A stretch of DNA of 26,227 bases from Candidatus Finniella inopinata. Lineage in GTDB: Bacteria > Pseudomonadota > Alphaproteobacteria > Paracaedibacterales > CAITNM01. Location: positions 1 to 26,227 of the forward strand of contig CAMDPB010000001.1 of NCBI GenBank assembly GCA_945903885.1. The letters are read 5' to 3'. The notes under the pieces were generated by a model. That model had not been told where the DNA came from, searched no databases, and saw only the letters and a program-made list of their open reading frames with translations. This document shows positions 15,612 to 22,974 of this stretch, piece after piece. The first letter of the stretch is position 1; the number at the start of each line of letters is the position of its first letter. The translations under genes were made by a program, and so were the position numbers.

Positions 15612-16681
15612 AATTATATATAGCTTTCTTTTTTTTATTAGTTGGTTGTTCAAGCCCTTATCAAGATTTACACGATAGTTTAGATGAAACCTTAGAAATT
15701 ATTGATTCGCTATACCCAGAAAAACCTTCCCATGAGAAACTCCGTCAGGGAATGTTGCATGGGTTGATTCAGGGGGTAGATGCACATGGAGCTTACTTGA
15801 ACGAGACACAAATAAGAGTCTTGAGAGAAACTGTTGATGGCGGAGAATTAAAATTAGGAATGGTTCTAACTAAGCATAAAGAAGGTCTGCAGGTCAAAAA
15901 AGTTTTTGAAAAATCAGCATCATATGCAGCTGGAATTAAAGTGAATGATATTTTAACGGAGTTTGATGGATCGCCTTTAAAAGGTATTCAGTTGAATGAT
16001 TTCCTAAATTTTATAAAAGAAAAAAAAACTTATAGCATTGCGCTTTTAAGAAACAAGAAAAAACTTGTGAAAGAAATTGTTCCGGGCCACTTCATAGCGC
16101 CAACTGCCGAACTAAAATGGTTTGGAAATGTTGCCTGTTTAAAGTTTGGTTGCGTGAGTAAAGAGGCGGCTGACGAGATACGAGAGTATTTACAAATAAT
16201 AAAATCGAACAAAAAATTATCCGGGCTAATTCTTGATTTGCGTGATTGCCCAGGAGGCAGTTTTGAGGCAGGAATAGGTATAGCCAGTCAATTTTTAGAT
16301 GGACACGTAGTAGTTGAAATGCAAAAAAAAGATGACTTTTCAAAATTTTGCTCTGCTAGTTTCGATATTTTGAATAAACAACCCATGGTTGTGCTGCAAA
16401 ATAAAAACACCTGTTCAGCTGCGGAAATTATTGCGGCAGCACTAAAAGCTCACAAACGTGCAACGCTTATTGGTGAAAACACGGCAGGAGGAGCTACTGC
16501 TAAAGAAGTTGTTTATTTTCCAAACCGTAAGGACGGGCTAATTATTTCAATTGCTTTCCTAAATGATCCTCTTGGAAAAAGGATAGGTCATGAAGGAGTA
16601 GAGCCTGATATGCGCATAGAAGAAATAGTGGCGTCTAAAAATAAAGATTTATACATTGAAAAAGCATTGAGTATTTTGTGA
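15608..16681 (+). CDS. ctpA: CtpA-type S41 carboxy-terminal protease, predicted lipoprotein
   Basis: A 357-residue S41-family protease that would process periplasmic proteins. The N-terminus has a lipobox (LLVGC, Cys14), so it is probably anchored as a lipoprotein rather than cleaved by signal peptidase I. An N-terminal helical segment contains GLIQGVDAHGAYLNE, a PDZ domain covers about 78-155 (VLTKHKEGLQVKKVFEKSA, then GIKVNDILTEFDG), and the catalytic domain covers about 165-345. The likely Ser-Lys dyad is Ser270 (NTCSAAEI) and Lys299 (GGATAKEVV). It overlaps the EnvC-like gene by 4 bases. It is shorter than typical CtpA (about 400-450 residues). Confidence 0.92.
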   Translation: MKLYIAFFFLLVGCSSPYQDLHDSLDETLEIIDSLYPEKPSHEKLRQGMLHGLIQGVDAHGAYLNETQIRVLRETVDGGELKLGMVLTKHKEGLQVKKVFEKSASYAAGIKVNDILTEFDGSPLKGIQLNDFLNFIKEKKTYSIALLRNKKKLVKEIVPGHFIAPTAELKWFGNVACLKFGCVSKEAADEIREYLQIIKSNKKLSGLILDLRDCPGGSFEAGIGIASQFLDGHVVVEMQKKDDFSKFCSASFDILNKQPMVVLQNKNTCSAAEIIAAALKAHKRATLIGENTAGGATAKEVVYFPNRKDGLIISIAFLNDPLGKRIGHEGVEPDMRIEEIVASKNKDLYIEKALSIL

Positions 16682-16709
16682 TCCAAATAAAACTTAATAC
16701 AAAATCCAA

Positions 16710-16737
16710 TTGACCTAATGGTGTATATCATTATATT
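16710..16737 (+). promoter_or_regulatory. Predicted sigma-70-type promoter for the PvcA-like genes
   Basis: TTGACC (16710-16715) and TATATT (16732-16737) are separated by 16 bases. Transcription would start near 16744, at the edge of the inverted repeat. The -35 region shares the string CAATTGACCTA with the sequence upstream of the DUF4160 gene (1140-1150). Confidence 0.6.
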
Positions 16738-16743
16738 ATTAAG

Positions 16744-16765
16744 ATATGCACTATCAAGTGCATAT
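16744..16765 (+). promoter_or_regulatory. Perfect inverted repeat at the predicted transcription start
   Basis: ATATGCACT and AGTGCATAT form a perfect 9-base inverted repeat with a four-base spacer. Its position just after the -10 element fits a dimeric repressor operator or a 5'-end hairpin that stabilises the mRNA. Confidence 0.5.
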
Positions 16766-16798
16766 ACTCTAACCAATCTAAACATAGGGAATTCAATT

Positions 16799-16915
16799 AT
16801 GAACAACTTCTGGCAATTTTCATGGCGTGACATCGCATTAACAAAATCGAATAAACATTTACGAAAAAGTTTACGAGGAACCTATCATGAAAAACCGTGT
16901 ATGCATAAAAGTTAG
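16799..16915 (+). CDS. Possible 38-residue small ORF ahead of the first PvcA-like gene
   Basis: An ATG at 16799, with GGGA 8 bases upstream, opens a 38-codon frame encoding a basic peptide (MNNFWQFSWRDIALTKSNK...) that ends inside the next gene, overlapping it by 29 bases. It could be a leader that couples translation, or chance. I recognise no family. Confidence 0.3.
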   Translation: MNNFWQFSWRDIALTKSNKHLRKSLRGTYHEKPCMHKS

Positions 16916-17918
16916 TATAATCTGTCTACTAAGTGCTATCCCAGCTCATTCTGAGTCTGTTTTAGGTCTAACATCTGACCAAATTCTAAACATTCTAAAA
17001 CCTTTCCAAATTACTCAAGATATCGATAAAAAAAGCTTAAATCAGCTTTTAAGATCTTCTGAACTTGATTTCCTTGACTATAAATCATTACAAGAAAAAA
17101 TTACTAAATTTTTAAGTCTCAAAAAACCACTGAAATTTCTATTGGTGGGCTTTCCTTTTAAATCAGCAAATACAGAAAAAAAAGTATTAGGCCAAGTGCC
17201 TGATATGGCTGAACGACGCAGTCTTGAATACCTATATGGCTGCATCAAGTCACTTAAAGAAGCTTATCCCCATGGGGTTGAATTAGTCATTTTTTGTGAT
17301 GGCATTCCTTTTTGCGAATACCTTGGGATTTCAGCTGAAACTGTAAAGTTATACGAACAAGGGTTGCAAAAGCTTGTGCAAGATATGCCAGAAATAACGC
17401 TGGTAACTTCTGATTCTTTACAAGAACAGTTGTCGCTCTCATCAACTCAGCATATTTGCGATGTGATCGATAAATACGCACCCAGCGATGAGGATTTTCA
17501 CATGCAGCTTGAAACAGATCCTGCCCTTCAAGATAGTTACAAAACCCTTTTAGGGCGTCTTGAAATTGAATTTGATTCTGTGCAAGGTCGAGAATTCTTA
17601 AAAGCTCATGGTCCTTTGTCAAAGATTACCAAAGCTCTTATGGCACGGGAGATGCGCATGCGTCGTTTCCTTGATGCACAGTTTGATGCTGAGAACTTCA
17701 TTCGCCTAACGGTTCATTATTCCAAGGATTTAGGTAAAAAGTTTGGCATTAAGCTTTCACCCAATTCTTTTGTCACTCCCTACCATGGGGTGCTGGTGGA
17801 AGAGGGGGATGGCAATTGGTTCATTCGTTTCCGAAAAGATATAGATCCTCAAATTTTTGAGGAGGTATCTGAAATGGTGAATGACGTGCAATGCCAGTAC
17901 ATGCGCCTCAAAAAATAA
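16887..17918 (+). CDS. Exported DIT1/PvcA-like isocyanide synthase family protein
   Basis: A 343-residue protein of the DIT1/PvcA family, whose known members convert the amino group of tyrosine or tryptophan to an isonitrile using ribulose-5-phosphate. Family blocks are easy to see: LVGFPFKSANTEKKVLGQVPDMAE (about 86-109), ELVIFCDGIPFCEYLGIS (132-149), then a C-terminal RLTVHYSKDLGKKFGIKL (273-290) and TPYHGVLVEEGDGNW (297-311). Unlike PvcA it begins with a signal peptide (cut near residue 22, AHS-ES), which would place it outside the cytoplasm, where its usual substrates are scarce. The ATG has GAGG 9 bases upstream. No PvcB-like oxygenase is present. It is followed 141 bases later by a divergent paralogue. 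Family assignment is firm; retained activity is uncertain. Confidence 0.82.
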   Translation: MKNRVCIKVSIICLLSAIPAHSESVLGLTSDQILNILKPFQITQDIDKKSLNQLLRSSELDFLDYKSLQEKITKFLSLKKPLKFLLVGFPFKSANTEKKVLGQVPDMAERRSLEYLYGCIKSLKEAYPHGVELVIFCDGIPFCEYLGISAETVKLYEQGLQKLVQDMPEITLVTSDSLQEQLSLSSTQHICDVIDKYAPSDEDFHMQLETDPALQDSYKTLLGRLEIEFDSVQGREFLKAHGPLSKITKALMAREMRMRRFLDAQFDAENFIRLTVHYSKDLGKKFGIKLSPNSFVTPYHGVLVEEGDGNWFIRFRKDIDPQIFEEVSEMVNDVQCQYMRLKK

Positions 17919-18059
17919 CCTGACGAAAAGAATTTTTTAACACTGCTCTTGGGCAGTGAGGAGAATCTTTGTCTTTTTAACAATTTTAAAAAACAGCATT
18001 TGACTGTTCAGGGCGGCTATTTGCCTTGTTTAAATCAATTTTTTAAAAGGAGAATTATA

Positions 18060-19139
18060 ATGTCTAAAATATTGAAAATTCTAATACTTGCTGTATTGGC
18101 ATTTCCTGTTATGGGTGCTGCAGCGGTAGAGGAATTAGATGTTCCTGCTATATACAAAAGAACTTTACCTAAACTGGAGATTGATGGGCCTGATCTCCCT
18201 CTTATAAGAGCCAACAATATCGTAGACTATTTGCAGCTTCTAGGAGGTGGCATTCCTTTAAATAATGAGGCCCGTGACAGTTACACTGGTTATATAGAGA
18301 GTCATATGAGAACTGGTGACGCTATTCAATTTGTGATTCTAGGGTTTCCGTGTAAATCGACTAATGTGGAGAAAAAGGTTTTAAGCCAAAAATTTGATAT
18401 GGGTGACTACCTTGGGCTTATAAGGCTTGAACACTTAGCAGAGCAGATTCAAGAGTTTGTTGGGGTGCCTTGTGAAGTCCACATTATTAACAAGGAACCG
18501 TACATACCAGAAATGTTTAAGGCTATTGGAGCGGACTTAGGTATGGGTATGGAACTGCTTAATTCTGCTGAATACGAAGCTTCTTTTTTGCAGTTGCTAG
18601 GAACCTGTCCACATTTGCGTTGTGGTGCAGATTTGACCGAGGAATATCTCAAGCAAAAAGCGATGAAAATTTATCATACAGAAGCGGCAAAAGCACAAAT
18701 TGTAGCCGACGCAGAAGGATCAAAACGTTTTTTCACTGGTGAATTGGAATATTCTGTTGTTAATGCTGTGTTAAATGGAAAAGGGAAGGTAAGTAAAAAC
18801 GCTCTTGAAAAAGAACGAAAAAGATTAGGACTGTTAATGTCAGGAGTGTACCAACTAGGGGTAACAGTCTTTAGAGATGTGGTTAGAGCTCATGAATTGT
18901 ATAGTAGTATGCTACGCCTTTCTGTTCATGGAGACGAAACTAAAATTGGTATAAATTTTGCCAGTCAACCTGGTAGAGCGTGTGTGAACACTTGTGTGCC
19001 ATGGCACGCGGCTTTGCTATGCGAAAGATCAGGTGATGGTGTTTCGTTTGATCTTGTGCGTAGTGAAAATAGGCCAGCAGAATCACATGTGACAACCATG
19101 ACTGTAGCTAGTGTTGATTTGTCCTATATTCTAAGATAA
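18060..19139 (+). CDS. Exported divergent DIT1/PvcA-like paralogue
   Basis: A 359-residue paralogue of the preceding gene. The start at 18060 is fixed by AAGGAGA 6 bases upstream; the longer open frame from 17949 is untranslated leader. A signal peptide covers about residues 1-22 (VMGAAA). Shared blocks: FVILGFPCKSTNVEKKVLSQKFDMGDY (91-117), LRLSVHGDETKIGINF (285-300) and VPWHAALLCERSGDG (313-327). The Asp-Gly motif of the family's middle block (CDG in the neighbour) is replaced by NKEPY (144-148), and the loop around 180-190 is rewritten with extra cysteines. It has therefore diverged and may be non-catalytic or act on something else. It probably shares the promoter at 16710, though a hairpin in the 141-base gap (17941-17960) could modulate read-through. 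Confidence 0.75.
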   Translation: MSKILKILILAVLAFPVMGAAAVEELDVPAIYKRTLPKLEIDGPDLPLIRANNIVDYLQLLGGGIPLNNEARDSYTGYIESHMRTGDAIQFVILGFPCKSTNVEKKVLSQKFDMGDYLGLIRLEHLAEQIQEFVGVPCEVHIINKEPYIPEMFKAIGADLGMGMELLNSAEYEASFLQLLGTCPHLRCGADLTEEYLKQKAMKIYHTEAAKAQIVADAEGSKRFFTGELEYSVVNAVLNGKGKVSKNALEKERKRLGLLMSGVYQLGVTVFRDVVRAHELYSSMLRLSVHGDETKIGINFASQPGRACVNTCVPWHAALLCERSGDGVSFDLVRSENRPAESHVTTMTVASVDLSYILR

Positions 19140-19147
19140 TCAGCATA

Positions 19148-19172
19148 GGGGAGGGTGATTTTCGCTCTTCCC
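19148..19172 (+). terminator. Terminator-like hairpin without a T run
   Basis: GGGGAGGGTG and CGCTCTTCCC form a 10-base-pair stem with a five-base loop; three pairs are G-U, so it folds only in + strand RNA. It follows the second PvcA-like gene by 9 bases and precedes the convergent priA end. The lack of a T tract leaves its strength unclear. Confidence 0.5.
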
Positions 19173-19182
19173 AATCTATCAT

Positions 19183-21129
19183 TCAATGAAATGCCAAAGG
19201 ATCAATATCTACAATTAGTCTTATACTATGTGGTTTGGTAACCTGAGAAAACCAGTGACGAATGAAAGATTGTATAGCAAACCCCTTTGGGTATTTTAAT
19301 AAAAACCGCCAACGAAATTGATTTTTCAACCTGGAGAGCGGCGCAGGAACAGGACCCATGATAAAAATATTATCATGCTTGGGAGCAGTATGCAGGAGCT
19401 TTCTGCAAAAACTCAAAATTTCTATATTATCACGTCCGCTTATTAAGAACGAAGCAAGCCTGCCAAAAGGAGGCATGCCATGCTGTTCTCTGTCCTCTAA
19501 CTCTAGCTCAACAAAGCTTTCTTGGTTCCAGTTGGCCACAGCTTTAATAACTAAATGGTCAGGATCGTAAGTTTGTAAATAAACAGTTCCTGGTTTTTGC
19601 TCTCGACCACATCGTCCTGCAACTTGGTGCAACTGTTGATACGTTCGCTCAGCACAACGCAAGTCTGGCCCATTAAGCCCCATATCTGCATCAACCACGC
19701 CTACTAATGTAATGTTTGGGAAGTGATATCCTTTGCTAAGCATTTGGGTTGCAACAATGATATCAAATTGATTGTTTAGAATTCCATCAACCATTTCTTG
19801 GGTGCGTTTTGGTGTATTTACCAAATCACTAGTCACACTTAAAATCCTAGCGTCAGGCAATAGACTTGCTAAATCTTCGCTTAACCGCTCAACACCAGGG
19901 CCACAAGGGCTTAATGTTGGTTGAGAACATTGAGGGCAAACTTCTGGAATGGGCTGAGTAAAATCACAATAATGGCAGTGAAGTCGTGGCTGATTTTTAT
20001 GCTGAACCAATGCGACATCGCAAGCACTGCAGGTGATTTTAAAACCGCAATCACTACAAATGGTTAAAGGAGCATAACCCCGTCTGTTTAAAAATAATAG
20101 ACTTTGCTCTTGATTGATAATGCGTTTTTGAATCTCTTCAAAAAGAGTAGGGTGTAACCATTGACTAGGGCGCTGCGTTTTTTTTAGGCCTCGCATGGAA
20201 AGAATATTCACGGTTGGCAGCGAAGCATTTCCAAAGCGACTATTAACCTTTAGGTGAGAATATTTTTTCTGATTAATATTGTATATTGTCTCAAGACTGG
20301 GTGTGGCTGAAACTAATACAGCGTGAATATCCTCTTCTTTTGCGCGCAAAATAGCCATATCACGTGCATGATAAATAATAACTTCATCTTGCTTGTATGA
20401 TGGGTCATGCTCTTCATCAACGACTAATAATCCTAGGTTACTAAACGGGAGTAATAAGGCTGATCTTGCACCTAGCATAATGCAAGGTGTGCCTTGATGA
20501 ACTTGGTGCCAAATAACGTTACGTTGTTTAGGGGTAATTTGTGAATGCCATATTAAAGGCTTTTTCCCAAAGCGTTCTTCGAAGCGTTGACGAAACTGTG
20601 CCGTTAAAGCTATTTCAGGCAGAAGAATTAGAGTTTGTTTACCCATTTCATATGCTTTTGCACTAGCCTCCAGATAAATTTCGGTCTTTCCACTTCCGGT
20701 TACTCCATCTAGCAAACTAATGTGAAATTCACCAAGTTTATTTACAATTTCATTTTTAGCCGTGCTTTGCTCAGGAGTAAGATTTGGAGTCTTAAAAATA
20801 TATTCAGCTGGTACAATGGCAGGTGAGATTAGTTCTTTGGGCAGCACATGTTTTATAAGCACACCCAAAGGTGTAAGTGTGTACTCAGCAAATTTTTTTA
20901 AAAAACTGACAAAATGCTCAGGCAATACTAAGGGGTAATAGTTCAATATGTTTTTTAAGCTGTGCTTAAAGTTGGAAGTGCTGGGTTCTAATGACCAAAT
21001 GATCCCAACAGTAACACTATTTTTTAAAGGCACTTCCACGAGTTGTCCTACAAGCGGTGAGACATCAAATGGCCATAAATAGGTAAGGGGTCTGTCTAAT
21101 ATTGAAGGTACTGCAACTTCTACATTCAT
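19183..21129 (-). CDS. priA: Primosomal protein N' (replication restart helicase PriA)
   Basis: A 648-residue PriA, the 3'-5' helicase that reloads the replisome at stalled forks. The N-terminal DNA-binding domain starts VEVAVPSILDRPLTYLWP. Helicase motifs: Walker A DGVTGSGKTE (141-150), DEEHD, VSATPS and the C-terminal QMLSKGYHFPNITLVGVVDAD with QVAGRCGR. Between the lobes lies the zinc-binding insert with paired cysteines (CSDCGFKITCSAC ... CHYC ... CPQC). It is somewhat shorter than the E. coli protein (732). It starts with an ATG that overlaps the hda stop by 4 bases and converges on the PvcA-like genes. Confidence 0.97.
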   Translation of the reverse strand: MNVEVAVPSILDRPLTYLWPFDVSPLVGQLVEVPLKNSVTVGIIWSLEPSTSNFKHSLKNILNYYPLVLPEHFVSFLKKFAEYTLTPLGVLIKHVLPKELISPAIVPAEYIFKTPNLTPEQSTAKNEIVNKLGEFHISLLDGVTGSGKTEIYLEASAKAYEMGKQTLILLPEIALTAQFRQRFEERFGKKPLIWHSQITPKQRNVIWHQVHQGTPCIMLGARSALLLPFSNLGLLVVDEEHDPSYKQDEVIIYHARDMAILRAKEEDIHAVLVSATPSLETIYNINQKKYSHLKVNSRFGNASLPTVNILSMRGLKKTQRPSQWLHPTLFEEIQKRIINQEQSLLFLNRRGYAPLTICSDCGFKITCSACDVALVQHKNQPRLHCHYCDFTQPIPEVCPQCSQPTLSPCGPGVERLSEDLASLLPDARILSVTSDLVNTPKRTQEMVDGILNNQFDIIVATQMLSKGYHFPNITLVGVVDADMGLNGPDLRCAERTYQQLHQVAGRCGREQKPGTVYLQTYDPDHLVIKAVANWNQESFVELELEDREQHGMPPFGRLASFLISGRDNIEILSFCRKLLHTAPKHDNIFIMGPVPAPLSRLKNQFRWRFLLKYPKGFAIQSFIRHWFSQVTKPHSIRLIVDIDPLAFH

Positions 21130-21791
21130 GCTGAAAAAAGGTGATGCAGCATGCTAACTGTAATAGGTCTACGTTGCTGTGCTGAAAGCGTATCAATTTT
21201 TTTTGCCCAGTGACAGATTGCTGGAAAATTTCGATCTATCCGACGAGATAAATATTCCAGGATAGAATTATCAACCGCTATTCCTTTGTCTTTCCATATT
21301 TTTTCAAGCACACGCTTTAGAGTTTCATCATCTGGACTATGCATTTCTGCGCTGATGAATGTTGCTAGCCGTGAACGCCAATCAGCAAGGGTTACAGGCC
21401 ACATAGAAGGCGGCTTAGTGGATCCAATAATAAGGAGTTTGTTTTGTTCTTTTACCAAGTTGTAAAGGTGAAACCACCATACGTCATCTTCTACCTTATG
21501 AGCATCATCAAGAATTAAGACTTGCTGTTCTCCATAAACCAAATCCCATAAATTTGTTGTGAGCGCTTGATTTGCAGTGTTGTAAGTTAGATTGTAGTTT
21601 TTAGCTAATCCTTGAAAAAGATGAGTTTTACCGCAGCCAGGTTCACCATATATGCAAATAAATTTATCTTTTGTTGCCCCTTGAAGGGCAGCATGAAAAA
21701 GCTCAAAAGCCATCTGGTTGCAGTTAGCCACAACAAAATCAAACAATTCGTAACTTTGAGCATACCCCAAAGGCAACAATCCTTGCTGCAC
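21126..21791 (-). CDS. hda: DnaA-related regulatory protein Hda
   Basis: A 221-residue protein of the DnaA/Hda AAA+ family. Hda works with the DNA polymerase clamp to make DnaA hydrolyse ATP and so prevents re-initiation. Walker A IYGEPGCGKTH lies at about 48-57, Walker B VLILDDAH near 98, sensor 1 LIIGSTKPP, and the arginine-containing WRSRLATF follows. The N-terminal QGLLPL (residues 3-8) resembles a clamp-binding motif. No DnaA-type DNA-binding domain is attached, which distinguishes it from DnaA. The start is GTG, 4 bases after the upstream gene's stop. Confidence 0.9.
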   Translation of the reverse strand: MQQGLLPLGYAQSYELFDFVVANCNQMAFELFHAALQGATKDKFICIYGEPGCGKTHLFQGLAKNYNLTYNTANQALTTNLWDLVYGEQQVLILDDAHKVEDDVWWFHLYNLVKEQNKLLIIGSTKPPSMWPVTLADWRSRLATFISAEMHSPDDETLKRVLEKIWKDKGIAVDNSILEYLSRRIDRNFPAICHWAKKIDTLSAQQRRPITVSMLHHLFSA

Positions 21792-21795
21792 AAAA

Positions 21796-22974
21796 CTACT
21801 CTTTCATTAATTGAACGCGATAGCGAAGTACAACCTCAGTTTTTGGTGCCACTTTGACTGGCCAATATACGCTTTGAGTGCTTTCTTGCTTGTGCGCCAT
21901 ACTTTCGCGAATTACTTTACCACGATTTTCGCCAAAAGGAAGCATAACTTTAATGTTTGCTTCCTTTTCGCCAAAGTTACGAATGGTTAATCTATAGGCT
22001 GCTTCTATAACTTTTTCAGTAAGCAAGGTCTTAAATTCAGTTTGTTCTAAGTTTCCTTGAATTTGTGTGAGAGGGGAATCTTGACTGGACTTAAGTTGAG
22101 AGAGTAAAAGCGGTGGAATACCTAATTGTATATCATCGCCAGATTTCGTGGCTAGCAAAGCGCTTCTGCCTAGAAATCTTAATGTATTACTGTTGTCACG
22201 AATATATATAGTAATGTCACCACTTGCTAAGTCTTGTGCAAGTTTTTCATCAAGTTTGAAGTGCAGCCAAATTTGTAAGGGAACCTGCCTCTCAACGCCT
22301 TGAAGATCATTGAGGTTTTCTTTTCCAACATCTAGTCGATAGTCTTGCCCAGCTTTTTGTTTACGAAACTCTACCCAAGGAATTCGAATGACACTACCTT
22401 TATGGATGAATTTAGGTGTATCAATAACATATTCATGAAAAATTTGATTTTTTGCTAAGTCATCGGTTTGTGCGTCAACTAAACGAAGTTGGATATTTTC
22501 AAAACTTGTACCTGATTGATTGTCTATGCTGACAAAGCTGTTAAAATTTTGTATTTCGTCAAACTGTTCGTTCACTTCAACAACGTAATGCATATGCCAA
22601 CCAATACCGGAAAAAATATAAGTAATTTCTCCTTGAAAGGGGTGTTTAGAGTTTAAAATCAAATCAACAGCTGTTAATACATCTTTATCTTTAGAAATAA
22701 TGTATTCAGGATTTGCGTTGTCTTCTTGACGAAATAAAACTGATTGAGAATCGATAGACCCCGGAACTGTAAACGAGTATTCTTTTTCTCCGCTAAATTT
22801 AATTGGCAAGGTAGCTACACAACGATCTTTGTAAATAACTAGATTTCCAGTTTTTGTTTCTTTTTTTGATTCTGCATGCTCTTTTTTCTGGTCAGGTGCT
22901 TTTGCGGCCTTCTCTTCTGCATGTCCCAATTGAGAGATCAACATTAAGCAGATAATTACAAAAAGTATTTTCAT
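21796..22974 (-). CDS. Secreted DUF4139-like protein
   Basis: A 392-residue exported protein with a signal peptide (cut after LGHA, residue 19), a Lys/Glu-rich linker (20-42), then beta-rich sequence. The segment GIGWHMHYVVEVNEQFDEIQNFNSFVSIDNQSGTSFENIQLRLVDAQ resembles the DUF4139 pattern (G-W-x-x-x-Y, then N-x-S-G). The C-terminus AAYRLTIRNFGEKEANIKVMLPF...RYRVQL looks like the family's immunoglobulin-like end. The function of the family is unknown to me. The start ATG overlaps the murE stop (ATGA), placing it in the ftsI-murE-hda-priA operon, where a cell-envelope role would fit. Confidence 0.7.
   Translation of the reverse strand: MKILFVIICLMLISQLGHAEEKAAKAPDQKKEHAESKKETKTGNLVIYKDRCVATLPIKFSGEKEYSFTVPGSIDSQSVLFRQEDNANPEYIISKDKDVLTAVDLILNSKHPFQGEITYIFSGIGWHMHYVVEVNEQFDEIQNFNSFVSIDNQSGTSFENIQLRLVDAQTDDLAKNQIFHEYVIDTPKFIHKGSVIRIPWVEFRKQKAGQDYRLDVGKENLNDLQGVERQVPLQIWLHFKLDEKLAQDLASGDITIYIRDNSNTLRFLGRSALLATKSGDDIQLGIPPLLLSQLKSSQDSPLTQIQGNLEQTEFKTLLTEKVIEAAYRLTIRNFGEKEANIKVMLPFGENRGKVIRESMAHKQESTQSVYWPVKVAPKTEVVLRYRVQLMKE

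Noticed and set aside
17287..17622. 111-codon frame on the - strand within the first PvcA-like gene
   Set aside because: It is a shadow of a gene with clear family motifs, with no supporting ribosome site or homology.
17941..17960. CACTGC/GCAGTG hairpin between the two PvcA-like genes as a full terminator
   Set aside because: The stem is only six pairs and the T-rich stretch starts more than ten bases later; at most it is a weak attenuator.
17949..18059. N-terminal extension of the second PvcA-like protein
   Set aside because: The strong AAGGAGA site 6 bases before the ATG at 18060, together with the signal peptide starting there, shows that the upstream 37 codons are leader.
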